The position numbers were made by a program, and so were the translations under genes. 64,000 nucleotides of DNA. Source: Flavobacterium solisilvae. Lineage in GTDB: Bacteria; Bacteroidota; Bacteroidia; Flavobacteriales; Flavobacteriaceae. Position 1 is the stretch's first letter. The number at the start of each line of letters is the position of its first letter. The notes beneath the pieces are model-generated. The model did no database searches. It saw nothing but the letters and a program-made list of their open reading frames with translations, and had not been told where the DNA came from. Shown one piece after another: positions 16,473 through 24,907 of the stretch. Location of the stretch: NCBI RefSeq assembly GCF_012911605.1, contig NZ_JAAMPT010000207.1, positions 248,001 to 312,000 of the forward strand. Direction: 5' to 3'.

Positions 16473-17120
16473 ATGTCAGTAAGAATAGCTATAGTCGATG
16501 ATAATGTTTTTCTGCAAAAAGCAGTTGCAGAGAAACTCTCTTTTTTTGATGATTTAATCCTCAAGTTTACTGCCATAAACGGCAAAGATTTGCTAACAAA
16601 ATTAGAAGCAAATAAAAACATCGATTTAATTTTGATGGATATCGAAATGCCTGAATGCAATGGAATTGAAGCAACAAAAATGGTGAAATCAAAATATCCG
16701 CAACTAAAGATTATCATGCTGACCGTTTTTGATAACGATGAAAATATATTCAATGCAATTCAAGCTGGCGCTGACGGTTATTTGCTCAAAGAAGTTAATC
16801 CAAAAGATTTACATCAAGGAATTATCGAAACGCTTAACGGTGGCGCTGCGATGAATCCTTCCATTGCATTAAAAACTTTGAAATTGTTAAGAAATCCAGT
16901 TGAATTTGCTCAAAAAGAACAAGAAGAAATTAAACTTTCCACTCGTGAAATAGAAGTTTTAGAACAGTTAAGTAAAGGATTGAATTATAATATAATTGCT
17001 GATAATTTGATATTGTCTCCATCAACGGTTAGAAAGCATATTGAAAATATTTATACTAAACTTCAAGTGCACAATAAACTCGAAGCCATTCAAAAAGCAA
17101 AAAGCAATAATCTAATATAA
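16473..17120 (+). CDS. Response regulator, NarL/LuxR family
   Basis: A 215-residue DNA-binding response regulator. The receiver domain (about 1-120) has the acidic pair D9/D10, phosphoacceptor D56 in LMDIEMP, the switch Thr in IIMLTVFD, and conserved Lys in GYLLKE. The C-terminal LuxR-type helix-turn-helix (about 150-212) reads LSTREIEVLEQLSKGLNYN, then SPSTVRKHIENIYTKLQV. It is co-transcribed with kinase 2. Regulators of this class bind as dimers to palindromes next to promoters, so it is the best candidate for recognising the five palindromes at 7687-17145, one of which begins 4 bp after its own stop. Confidence 0.95.
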   Translation: MSVRIAIVDDNVFLQKAVAEKLSFFDDLILKFTAINGKDLLTKLEANKNIDLILMDIEMPECNGIEATKMVKSKYPQLKIIMLTVFDNDENIFNAIQAGADGYLLKEVNPKDLHQGIIETLNGGAAMNPSIALKTLKLLRNPVEFAQKEQEEIKLSTREIEVLEQLSKGLNYNIIADNLILSPSTVRKHIENIYTKLQVHNKLEAIQKAKSNNLI

Positions 17121-17123
17121 TTA

Positions 17124-17173
17124 AAATAAGGCAATTGCCTTATTTTGTCGCTTTAAGTTATCATATAGATTTG
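17124..17173 (+). promoter_or_regulatory. Regulon promoter E: 22-bp palindrome plus -7 element
   Basis: Perfectly symmetric palindrome at 17124-17145 (AAATAAG GCAATTGC CTTATTT). The -7 element TAGATTTG is at 17166-17173, 20 bp further on. The ATG of the SUMF1-like gene is at 17196. Confidence 0.77.
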
Positions 17174-17195
17174 TCTCATAACTAAAAAATCTATA

Positions 17196-18650
17196 ATGAT
17201 GAAAACAAAAAATTACTTTTTAAAAATTGCTTCGGCATTATTTTTATTATTTGCTATCAATTCAAAAGCAAATAATTTAGAGATTACGGGAACATCCGTT
17301 TCTGGAAATAACATAACTTTTACTATTTCTTGGGATAATAGTTGGAATGCAAATGTTGCACCTGCTAATTGGGATGCAGTTTGGGTTTTTGTAAAATATC
17401 AAGATTGTAATACACGTTTATGGGCACACACCAATTTAAGTACTGTTGCAGGAGATCATTCAGCAGCTTCTCCACTTCAGGTAGATCCAGTTGCCGATGG
17501 TAAAGGAGTTTTCATCAGAAGAAGTGCTCTTGGTGGCGGAAATATTGCTGCTACATCCATCACATTAAAAATGACTGGACTTGGAGCTGGGCCATATAAC
17601 TTCAAAGTTTTTGGTATTGAAATGGTAAATATTCCTCAAGGAAATTTTGAAATAGGAGATGGTGTAAGTGCTTCGTCGTACAATAGTATTTTAATAACTT
17701 CAACATCTCAATCTACTGGATTAACATCATCAATAATTGGTGGCGGTTCAGCAGCAGTACCATCAACTTTTCCAATGGGATATAATGCTTTTTATTCTAT
17801 GAAGTATGAAATTTCTCAACAACAATATGTGGAGTTTTTAAATTCATTAACCTATGATCAACAAAAATCAAGAACCTTCAACGATCCAATTAGTGAAGCT
17901 GGTACATATGCAATGTTTACAGGATTTAATTACCGTAACGGAATAAGAATTTTGACACCAGGAAACAACGCTGCAATTCCAGCCGTTTATGCTTGTGATG
18001 CAACTGCAGGTGAAGAGAATAATAGTGATGATGGTCAGGCAATTGCTAACAGCGGAATGAGTTATGCTGATTTGTCGGCTTATTTAGATTGGGCGGCTTT
18101 AAGACCAATGACAGAAATGGAATTTGAGAAAATATGTAGAGGAACACAACCAAGAGTTGCTGGAGAATATGCTTGGGGAACAACGGATATTGCACCTATA
18201 AATAGTTTTTCTCCTGGATTAATTAACTCTTTTCAAGCAAATGAAACTTACACGCCGGCTATAAACGGTGCTTGTGCTGTGGCAGTAGGAAGTATTAGTG
18301 GTGTTTATGGACCATTAAAAGTTGGAGTTTTTGCAACAGGAACTTCTGGTAGAGCTTCTTCAGGAGCGGCATATTATGGAGTTATGGAAATGAGTGGAAA
18401 TTTAGTAGAAAGATGTGTTACTACTGCTAATGCAACAGGTACTGCATTTAATGGAACTCTGGGTGATGGAACGTTAACAGCAAATGGCGACTCTAATCAA
18501 GCAACATGGCCTTCACCTACAACCGCAGTTGGTATTTGTTCTAAAGGAGGTGATTATGTTAATTCTGCAACACAAGCTAGAATTTCTAACAGAAATACAG
18601 CAGTTGATGCGGCTAGATATCCAATTTATGGTGGTCGTGGTGTAAGATAA
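17196..18650 (+). CDS. Exported SUMF1/formylglycine-generating-enzyme-like protein
   Basis: A 484-residue protein with a signal peptide (about 1-25). The N-terminal beta domain (about 28-150) is rich in aromatic and Thr residues (SWDNSWNANVAPANWDAVWVFVKY). The SUMF1/EgtB/PvdO-type fold follows (about 190-484): NAFYSMKYEISQQQYVEFLNS, SYADLSAYLDWAALRPMTE, MEFEKICRG, YGVMEMSGNLVER and GGDYVNS, ending in GGRGVR, the family's usual C-terminus. It does not show an obvious T9SS sorting domain. Whether it modifies sulfatases or is a structural relative cannot be told from the sequence. It lies behind operator E, so it is a probable target of the adjacent two-component system. Confidence 0.8.
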   Translation: MMKTKNYFLKIASALFLLFAINSKANNLEITGTSVSGNNITFTISWDNSWNANVAPANWDAVWVFVKYQDCNTRLWAHTNLSTVAGDHSAASPLQVDPVADGKGVFIRRSALGGGNIAATSITLKMTGLGAGPYNFKVFGIEMVNIPQGNFEIGDGVSASSYNSILITSTSQSTGLTSSIIGGGSAAVPSTFPMGYNAFYSMKYEISQQQYVEFLNSLTYDQQKSRTFNDPISEAGTYAMFTGFNYRNGIRILTPGNNAAIPAVYACDATAGEENNSDDGQAIANSGMSYADLSAYLDWAALRPMTEMEFEKICRGTQPRVAGEYAWGTTDIAPINSFSPGLINSFQANETYTPAINGACAVAVGSISGVYGPLKVGVFATGTSGRASSGAAYYGVMEMSGNLVERCVTTANATGTAFNGTLGDGTLTANGDSNQATWPSPTTAVGICSKGGDYVNSATQARISNRNTAVDAARYPIYGGRGVR

Positions 18651-18726
18651 TATTCTAATTTGATTTGCATCTCAATAGTTTTGATTTGCAATACAATGAA
18701 TTATAATAATTTAAAAATCAAATTAG

Positions 18727-21700
18727 ATGAAAACAACAAAAATATATTTAGTTGTTTGCTTAACATTTCTTTTGACACAATTCAACGCTTTTTCACAATA
18801 TAAAGGAGGTGTTTCAGATGGAGCATCTTTAGATGAAATTAGCACAACAAGTTGTTCAACTCCATCGCATTTTTATGCCTATTTTGGAGGAAACAATGAC
18901 GGAGCAAGTGTCGATGAGTTAAGTGCAACAACCTGCGGATTTTCAAACTTCCAATATGCTTATTTTGGAGGAGTTTCAGATGGTGCAGCAACAGATGAAT
19001 TAAGTGCCACAACTTGTGGAATTCCGCCATCTTTCTTCGCCTATTTTGGTGGGGTTTCAGATGGTGCAGGAGTAGAAACTTTAGAAAGTACTGTTTGTGG
19101 ATTTCCTGCACAATTTTATGCTTATTTTGGAGGAGAAGGAGATGGATTTACAATAGATAAAACAACACCAATTTGTCCAACAGAACCACCAGTGGCGAGT
19201 TTTACTGCTTCAACAACGGCTTTGTGTGTAGGTCAATCGGTTACCTTTACAGATACGTCTACTAATATTCCGTTTGTATGGAACTGGACAATAACTGGTG
19301 CAACACCAAGTACATCAACTGTTCAAAATCCAACATTTACGTTCAATACGGCTGGAACTTTTACGGTAGTATTTAAAGCAACTAATTATAACGGAAGTGA
19401 TACAGTTACTTTTACCGATTATATAACCGTTACTGCAATTCCTGTAGTAAATTCAACAACTCCAGCAAGCAGATGCAATGCAGGAACAGTAACTTTACAA
19501 GCAACAGCAACTTTAGGAACTTTAAATTGGTATGATGCACCAACAGGAGGAAATCTAGTTGGAACAGGAACAAGTTTTACAACACCAAGTATTTCAGCAA
19601 CAACGACCTATTATGTTGAATCAGTGGTAGGTTCATGTACATCAACTCGAGTTTCGGTTATTGCAACTGTAAATAATACACCTTCAATAACAGCTACAAC
19701 TCCAGCTGCTCGATGTGGAACTGGAAATATTTCGCTTTCTGCAACTGCAAGTTCAGGAACAATTCAATGGTACGATTTACCTTCGGGTGGAACATTATTG
19801 GGTTCGGGTGGAACATTAAATTTATTTAGTTTATCCACAACTACAACTTATTATGTTCAGGTAACAAACGGATTTTGTACTTCGCCAAGAACTGCAGTTA
19901 TAGCAACGATAAATGCCGTACCAACGGTTACATCAACAACACCAGCAAGCAGATGCGATGCAGGAAGTGTAACGTTGCAAGCACTGGCTTCAAGCGGAAC
20001 ATTAAACTGGTATGATGCACCAACCAATGGAAATTTAGTTGGAACAGGAACAAGTTTTACAACTCCAAGTATTAGTGCCACAACAACTTATTATGTTGAA
20101 ACAACTTCTGGAACTTGTAATTCAGCGCGAACTGCGGTAACAGCAACAGTAAATGTTACACCAAGTATAACTTCTACAACTCCAGGAAATAGATGTGATA
20201 CAGGTAGCGTTACTCTTTTTGCTTCCGCAAATGCTGGAACATTAAATTGGTATAATGCACCAACTGGAGGAACTTTAGTTGGAACTGGAACAAGTTTTAT
20301 TACGCCAAACATTACAACGACTACGACTTATTATGTGCAAGCAATAAATGGATCTTGTTCTTCTGTGAGAACATCGGTTGTGGCAACTGTAAACGTTAGT
20401 CCAATAATAACATCAACAACTCCAGCGAGTATTTGTAGTGGTGATTCATTTAATATTTCTGCTTCAGCAAGTTCAGGAACAGTTAATTGGTACAACTTGC
20501 CAACAGGAGGAACTTTATTGGCAACAGGAAGTAATTATTCATTGTCAAGCTTGAGTTCAACAACAACTTTTTATGCTCAAGCAATTGATGGAAGTTGTTC
20601 ATCAATTAGAACTCCTGTAGAAGTTACTGTAACTAATAGACCAACAAATACATCGTCTACTCCAGCTTCACGTTGTGGAAATGGATCGGTTACTTTATCA
20701 GCAACTTTCTCATCAGGAACTGTAAATTGGTATGATGCTCCGGTTGGTGGAAATTTAGTTGGAACTGGTTCTAACTTTACCACACCAAGTTTATCTTCAA
20801 CAACTTCGTATTTTGCAGAAGCGACGAACGGAGTTTGTACATCATTAGCAAGAACATCTGTAACAGCAACAATTAACGAAATTCCTGTTATAACTTCAAC
20901 AACGCCAGCAAGTAGATGTGGAAATGGAAGTGTAACATTGCAAGCAACAGCAAGTATTGGAACAATTAATTGGTATAACGCTCCAACTGGTGGAACATTA
21001 GTGGCAACAGGTGGAAGTTTTACAACTCCATCTTTAAATACAACAACAATATACTATGTTGAAGTGGTTAATGGAGGTTGTAATTCGGCTAGAACTGCTG
21101 TTAATGCAACAGTTTCTGCTGTAGCAACAATCACATCAACAACGCCAGCGAGTAGATGCGATGCAGGAACTTTAACATTGAATGCAACTTCTAATATTGG
21201 GACATTGAATTGGTATAATGCGCCAACAGGTGGAACTTTGGTTGGAACTGGAACAAGTTTCATAACACCAAGTATTTCAAATTCTACAACCTATTATGTT
21301 GAAGCAACAAATGGTTCTTGTACGTCTTCTAGAGTTGCAGTAACAGCTTCAATAAACACAATAGCTGCGCCAACAGGTTTTGCAAATCAAACTTTCTGTT
21401 CAGGAGAAACGGTAGGGTTAATTTTGGTTAACGGTTCGGACATAATTTGGTATGATGCTCCAACAGCTGGAAATGTAATTCCAAATGGAACTGCTTTGGT
21501 TTCAGGAACAACTTATTATGCTTCTCAAACAGTTACAGGATGTGAAAGTCCAACAAGATTGGCGGTAACAATGTCTCTTGGCGGATGCTTAGGAATTGAT
21601 GATTTTGAAAAGAATAATATAAAAATCTATCCAAATCCTACTAGAGATATTGTGAATATTGAAAGTACAAAACAAATAAAAAATGTTGAAGTGGTCAACA

Positions 21701-21843
21701 TGATTGGTCAAGTACTTTATGTCAAAGAATTTAATTCAATGCAAGATTTTATTGATTTATCTAATCTGCCAACAGCGACTTATATTTTAAGAATTAAAGC
21801 GGATGACGGAAGAATTAAAATCAGTAAAGTGATTAAAAAATGA
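18727..21843 (+). CDS. T9SS-secreted repeat adhesin (PKD plus Ig-like repeats)
   Basis: A 1038-residue secreted or surface protein. Signal peptide about 1-24; 4.7 copies of a 27-residue repeat (YFGGVSDGA...DELSATTCG, residues 25-150); a PKD-like domain about 155-235; eight Ig-like repeats of about 80 residues (STTPASRCDAGSVTLQATA...LNWYDAPTGG...TTYYVE...RTAVTATVN) about 236-877, plus one diverged copy; then a T9SS type A sorting domain with IYPNPTRDIVNI and a basic C-terminus KISKVIKK. Two conserved Cys per Ig repeat suggest disulfides. A role in adhesion or cell-surface structure is inferred. A possible -7 element TAGTTTTG lies at 18676-18683; no palindrome precedes it. Confidence 0.85.
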   Translation: MKTTKIYLVVCLTFLLTQFNAFSQYKGGVSDGASLDEISTTSCSTPSHFYAYFGGNNDGASVDELSATTCGFSNFQYAYFGGVSDGAATDELSATTCGIPPSFFAYFGGVSDGAGVETLESTVCGFPAQFYAYFGGEGDGFTIDKTTPICPTEPPVASFTASTTALCVGQSVTFTDTSTNIPFVWNWTITGATPSTSTVQNPTFTFNTAGTFTVVFKATNYNGSDTVTFTDYITVTAIPVVNSTTPASRCNAGTVTLQATATLGTLNWYDAPTGGNLVGTGTSFTTPSISATTTYYVESVVGSCTSTRVSVIATVNNTPSITATTPAARCGTGNISLSATASSGTIQWYDLPSGGTLLGSGGTLNLFSLSTTTTYYVQVTNGFCTSPRTAVIATINAVPTVTSTTPASRCDAGSVTLQALASSGTLNWYDAPTNGNLVGTGTSFTTPSISATTTYYVETTSGTCNSARTAVTATVNVTPSITSTTPGNRCDTGSVTLFASANAGTLNWYNAPTGGTLVGTGTSFITPNITTTTTYYVQAINGSCSSVRTSVVATVNVSPIITSTTPASICSGDSFNISASASSGTVNWYNLPTGGTLLATGSNYSLSSLSSTTTFYAQAIDGSCSSIRTPVEVTVTNRPTNTSSTPASRCGNGSVTLSATFSSGTVNWYDAPVGGNLVGTGSNFTTPSLSSTTSYFAEATNGVCTSLARTSVTATINEIPVITSTTPASRCGNGSVTLQATASIGTINWYNAPTGGTLVATGGSFTTPSLNTTTIYYVEVVNGGCNSARTAVNATVSAVATITSTTPASRCDAGTLTLNATSNIGTLNWYNAPTGGTLVGTGTSFITPSISNSTTYYVEATNGSCTSSRVAVTASINTIAAPTGFANQTFCSGETVGLILVNGSDIIWYDAPTAGNVIPNGTALVSGTTYYASQTVTGCESPTRLAVTMSLGGCLGIDDFEKNNIKIYPNPTRDIVNIESTKQIKNVEVVNMIGQVLYVKEFNSMQDFIDLSNLPTATYILRIKADDGRIKISKVIKK
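18799..19176 (+). repeat. Intragenic 81-bp tandem repeats (27-residue repeats)
   Basis: Four full copies and a partial fifth of a 27-codon unit starting Y-K/F-G-G and containing DGA and C. The unit length is constant; sequence between copies differs mostly at synonymous and loop positions. Confidence 0.85.
19432..21360 (+). repeat. Intragenic ~240-bp tandem Ig-like repeats, eight copies
   Basis: Eight consecutive units of about 80 codons, each with RC...SVTL, LNWY(D/N)APTGG and TTYYVE. Copies 3, 7 and 8 share long nucleotide identity (AACTCCAGCAAG-type starts), consistent with past duplication or recombination. Confidence 0.85.
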
Positions 21844-21865
21844 TAACATTATTTTAGACTTAGTT

Positions 21866-21895
21866 AAAACCGCCTCGATTTTGAGGCGGTTTTTT
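21866..21895 (+). terminator. Terminator after T9SS adhesin gene
   Basis: 11-bp stem AAAACCGCCTC / GAGGCGGTTTT (21866-21876 and 21883-21893) with a T run. Confidence 0.9.
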
Positions 21896-21941
21896 CATTT
21901 CTATAATTCCTTTTTCTATCTTCGTTTTAAATTTATAACCA

Positions 21942-22625
21942 ATGGCAACTCGAAGAAATTCTAACGAAACAGTTTTAAAAAATGTATTAATTCCAATAGT
22001 TCAAGCAATTGGTCGTTCAGGAAAATTGATTTATTTGTTGCTTTTTATTGTAATTGCTGTAGTTGTATATAAATTTTTTACTTCCAAAAGCGAAAGTTCA
22101 ACAGTTGAATATAATTCTAGTTTGATTGAAAAACAAATTAAAAATGTGGGTAAATTGGTTGTAACCGAAGGTCATTTTTCTGAAGTTTTGACTTATAAAG
22201 ATCAAAAAAAATACCTGATGGATTTAGTTTCTTTCGAGAAAAAAGCACTAATTATTGTCAATGCCGATGTTACCGTTGCTTATGATTTACGTCAGATAAA
22301 ATATGATTTAGATGAAAAAAATAAAACCGTTTCCGTTTTAAATATTCCCAAAGAAGAAATCAAAATTAGTCCAAACATCGAATATTATGATGTGGAACAA
22401 AGTACGCTAAATCCTTTTACTGGCGATGATTATAACAAAGTAAATAAAATTGTTAGAGCCAATCTTGCCAAAAAAATTGATAAGTCAACACTTAAAACCA
22501 ATGCCAAAAACCGATTGATTAGCGAACTTTACAACATTTTAGTTCTAACCAATACAATGGGTTGGAAATTGGAATACAATGGAGAAGAATTGACTAAAAC
22601 TTCGGTTAAAAAAGTAGCGTTATAG
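21942..22625 (+). CDS. DUF4230 membrane-anchored protein
   Basis: A 227-residue protein with one N-terminal membrane segment at about 29-46 (IYLLLFIVIAVVVYKFF) and a mainly beta extracytoplasmic domain. Blocks typical of DUF4230 are VGKLVVTEGHFSEVLTYKD, KKALIIVNADVTVAYDLRQI, VSVLNIPKEEIKISPNIEYY, and the C-terminal helix region. The biochemical role of the family is unknown to me. It is convergent with the rhodanese gene, and the two open frames overlap by 6 bp at their 3' ends (22620-22625). Confidence 0.85.
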   Translation: MATRRNSNETVLKNVLIPIVQAIGRSGKLIYLLLFIVIAVVVYKFFTSKSESSTVEYNSSLIEKQIKNVGKLVVTEGHFSEVLTYKDQKKYLMDLVSFEKKALIIVNADVTVAYDLRQIKYDLDEKNKTVSVLNIPKEEIKISPNIEYYDVEQSTLNPFTGDDYNKVNKIVRANLAKKIDKSTLKTNAKNRLISELYNILVLTNTMGWKLEYNGEELTKTSVKKVAL

Positions 22626-22928
22626 ATTTTTTTCTACGTTTTGCCAACTTCCACCGTTTAGCGTTTCAATGCCGTTATTTTTTAAGATTGACGCTGCTTG
22701 AGCACTTCGCATTCCGCTTCGACAACAAACAATGATTGGTTTTTCAAAACGCTTAATTTCATTAACTTTTGAAAAAATGTTGTCCAAAGGAATGTTTTTT
22801 GAACCTTTGATATGACCATCACGAAATTCACCAACGGTTCTTACGTCAATAATAATGGCACCTTTTGATACAAAATTCTTGATAGTTTCTGATTTTCCAC
22901 CAAGACCTAACATGCTTAATAATCCCAT
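22620..22928 (-). CDS. Rhodanese-like domain protein
   Basis: A 102-residue single-domain rhodanese (thiosulfate:cyanide sulfurtransferase fold), probably cytoplasmic. The DVRTVGEFRDGHIKGSKNIPL motif precedes the active loop CCRSGMRSA, whose first or second Cys is the persulfide carrier. The C-terminal GGSWQNVEKNL completes the fold. The small size fits PspE/GlpE-like sulfur carriers. The gene ends overlapping the convergent DUF4230 gene by 6 bp, with no room for a separate terminator. Confidence 0.9.
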   Translation of the reverse strand: MGLLSMLGLGGKSETIKNFVSKGAIIIDVRTVGEFRDGHIKGSKNIPLDNIFSKVNEIKRFEKPIIVCCRSGMRSAQAASILKNNGIETLNGGSWQNVEKNL

Positions 22929-22994
22929 AGTTTTAATTTTTAAGCAAAGGTAAATCGGATTAATAACTTGAGTTGTAACAAAAGTTACCTAACA

Positions 22995-24755
22995 CTAATC
23001 AAGTATTACTTTTTCCATAAAAAGTTCCAAACCACCTGAAATTAAATGAGCAATTTCCGGTCGAGTTTGTTTTACTTTTTCTAAATGAATAAGCACTTGG
23101 TTAAGAAGTTCATTGTTATTGGTTTTGTCGCATAATTCCGCAATTTCCAATGGAAGAAGCCAATCTTTAGGATGATTGTTTTTTACTATTTCAAATGTTT
23201 TTTCGGCAGATAAAACGGCTTGTTTTCCTTCTCTTAAATTTCTAATATTGAGGTACAAACCTTCAAGTTCTTCTCTTTCTGGAGATTTTTTTGCTTTTAT
23301 CGTTTTGCTTGATGGAACGTGAGTAATCATGTCAAAACTATTCACATCGGCAGCACCAGAAAATGCCGAGATTACTTTTTTGCCAACAACCATGTCATAA
23401 ATTCCCCATTCAGGTTGGAAAAGAACAGTATCTTTGTGAGTAACCGTGCAATTTTTGAATTTAATCAAAAGAATTTCGCCTTGTAAATTTCTTGAACCGG
23501 TAATAATTTCTCCCGAAACTACAATATCGCCTTCAAATTCGAGCGTTACTTTTTCGGCTTCATAAATGTCATACGCACGCAAATCACGTGGCGACATATC
23601 TTCGATAGCCAAATTAATTCCTTTCAGTTTTCCAATAGGTGAACCAAAACCTTCAGCGTGATATTCCGTTCCGTGACCAACTAATTCTTTTTCACGATAA
23701 GATAATGCGGTTTTTCCAGTGGTTTGTACATAAACTGGTTTGCCTTCATGTTCAATAACGTTAGTAAATACTCCTGAAATTTGAATTCCTGTGCTCAATT
23801 CGATTGTTCCCAATGATTTGGAATCTATCAATTTTTTTATACCCGATAATCCACCAGTTCGCAATGCCATGCTGTTGGCAAATTCTTCCAAAACCAAACT
23901 TAGATGAGCAAAATCGGGAGTTACATAAAGTTGTGGCTGTGGTTTTGTAATATCAAAACTTTGGTTGATAGCCGAAATATCATAAGGAATTTTAGTTACT
24001 TCGTCAGTCATGCACCAAGCACTTTCTCCAATGGATGAAAGCAATCCTGCGCCATATATTTTTGGATTTTCAACCGTTCCAATTAAACCATATTCAACTG
24101 TCCACCAATGAAGGTTTCTAATTTGAGCCATTTCGGATAATTCGCCCATATTATTTTGAAGAAAATCAACTTGTTCTTCTGCTTTTTTGATGTCTTCTTC
24201 TGGTGTGTCTTCTGCTTCTTTTAGAATAGAAAGTAAACGAATGGCTTCATACATTTCATAATCTCTAGCCGATGAAATGGCTTTGCAACCTATTTCGCCA
24301 AAACGACGTAAATATTCAGCATATTCTGGATTGGCAATAATTGGAGCATGACCTGCACCTTCGTGGATAATATCTGGTGCTGGCGTATATTCAATGTGTT
24401 CCAATTGACGAATATCGGAAGCTATTACAAGCACATTATAGGCCTGAAATTCCATAAAAGCATTTGGCGGAATAAAACCATCAACGGCAACTGCAGCCCA
24501 ACCAATTTCTTTTAGAATTCGGTTCATTCCATACATATTTGGAATATTGTTTATTTCTAAACCCGTTTTTTTCAAACCTTCCAAATAGGATTCGTGAGCA
24601 ACTTTTGAAAGATAATCAACGTTTTTACGCATTACATAACGCCAAACAGCTTGATTAATTGGAGTGTAATCGTCATAATCTTGCGGTTTGATAAATTGCT
24701 TTAAATGCTTTGGTAATCGATCAATTAAAGGGTTGCTTTCAAAATGTGCTTCCAT
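22995..24755 (-). CDS. Aromatic amino acid hydroxylase (phenylalanine 4-monooxygenase type)
   Basis: Pterin- and iron-dependent enzyme, probably converting phenylalanine to tyrosine. The catalytic part (about 1-340) has the iron ligands H131 and H136 in HEGAGH and E221 in TVEYG. The rest of the biopterin-hydroxylase core is visible (FMEFQAYNVLVIASDIRQL, SSIGESAWCM). At 586 residues it is far longer than the roughly 260-300 residue proteobacterial enzyme; the extra C-terminal 240 residues are typical of Bacteroidota members and of unknown role. It is monocistronic on the minus strand, upstream of the rhodanese gene. Confidence 0.9.
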   Translation of the reverse strand: MEAHFESNPLIDRLPKHLKQFIKPQDYDDYTPINQAVWRYVMRKNVDYLSKVAHESYLEGLKKTGLEINNIPNMYGMNRILKEIGWAAVAVDGFIPPNAFMEFQAYNVLVIASDIRQLEHIEYTPAPDIIHEGAGHAPIIANPEYAEYLRRFGEIGCKAISSARDYEMYEAIRLLSILKEAEDTPEEDIKKAEEQVDFLQNNMGELSEMAQIRNLHWWTVEYGLIGTVENPKIYGAGLLSSIGESAWCMTDEVTKIPYDISAINQSFDITKPQPQLYVTPDFAHLSLVLEEFANSMALRTGGLSGIKKLIDSKSLGTIELSTGIQISGVFTNVIEHEGKPVYVQTTGKTALSYREKELVGHGTEYHAEGFGSPIGKLKGINLAIEDMSPRDLRAYDIYEAEKVTLEFEGDIVVSGEIITGSRNLQGEILLIKFKNCTVTHKDTVLFQPEWGIYDMVVGKKVISAFSGAADVNSFDMITHVPSSKTIKAKKSPEREELEGLYLNIRNLREGKQAVLSAEKTFEIVKNNHPKDWLLPLEIAELCDKTNNNELLNQVLIHLEKVKQTRPEIAHLISGGLELFMEKVILD

Positions 24756-24907
24756 GGTAATTTTATTCTGTTTCTCACTTTGTCAAAAGTACAAATTCCA
24801 TTTTTTATAAGTGTGATAAAAATCATAAAAAAAACCGCAACTTTTGATGTTACGGTTTGTGATTTTAAAATCTGCCAACTGTTATTTACAGCTTAATTGG
24901 AAACTGT

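Noticed and set aside
19857..21263. Several minus-strand open frames inside the T9SS adhesin (19857-20081, 20091-20312, 20577-20783, 21054-21263), all similar to each other
   Set aside because: They are antisense reflections of the tandem Ig-like repeats, with the same spacing as the repeats and no own promoter or start context.
18799..21360. Regularly spaced repeats considered as a CRISPR-like array
   Set aside because: Units are 81 bp and about 240 bp, are in one open reading frame and encode conserved protein repeats; no short direct repeat with unique spacers and no cas genes.
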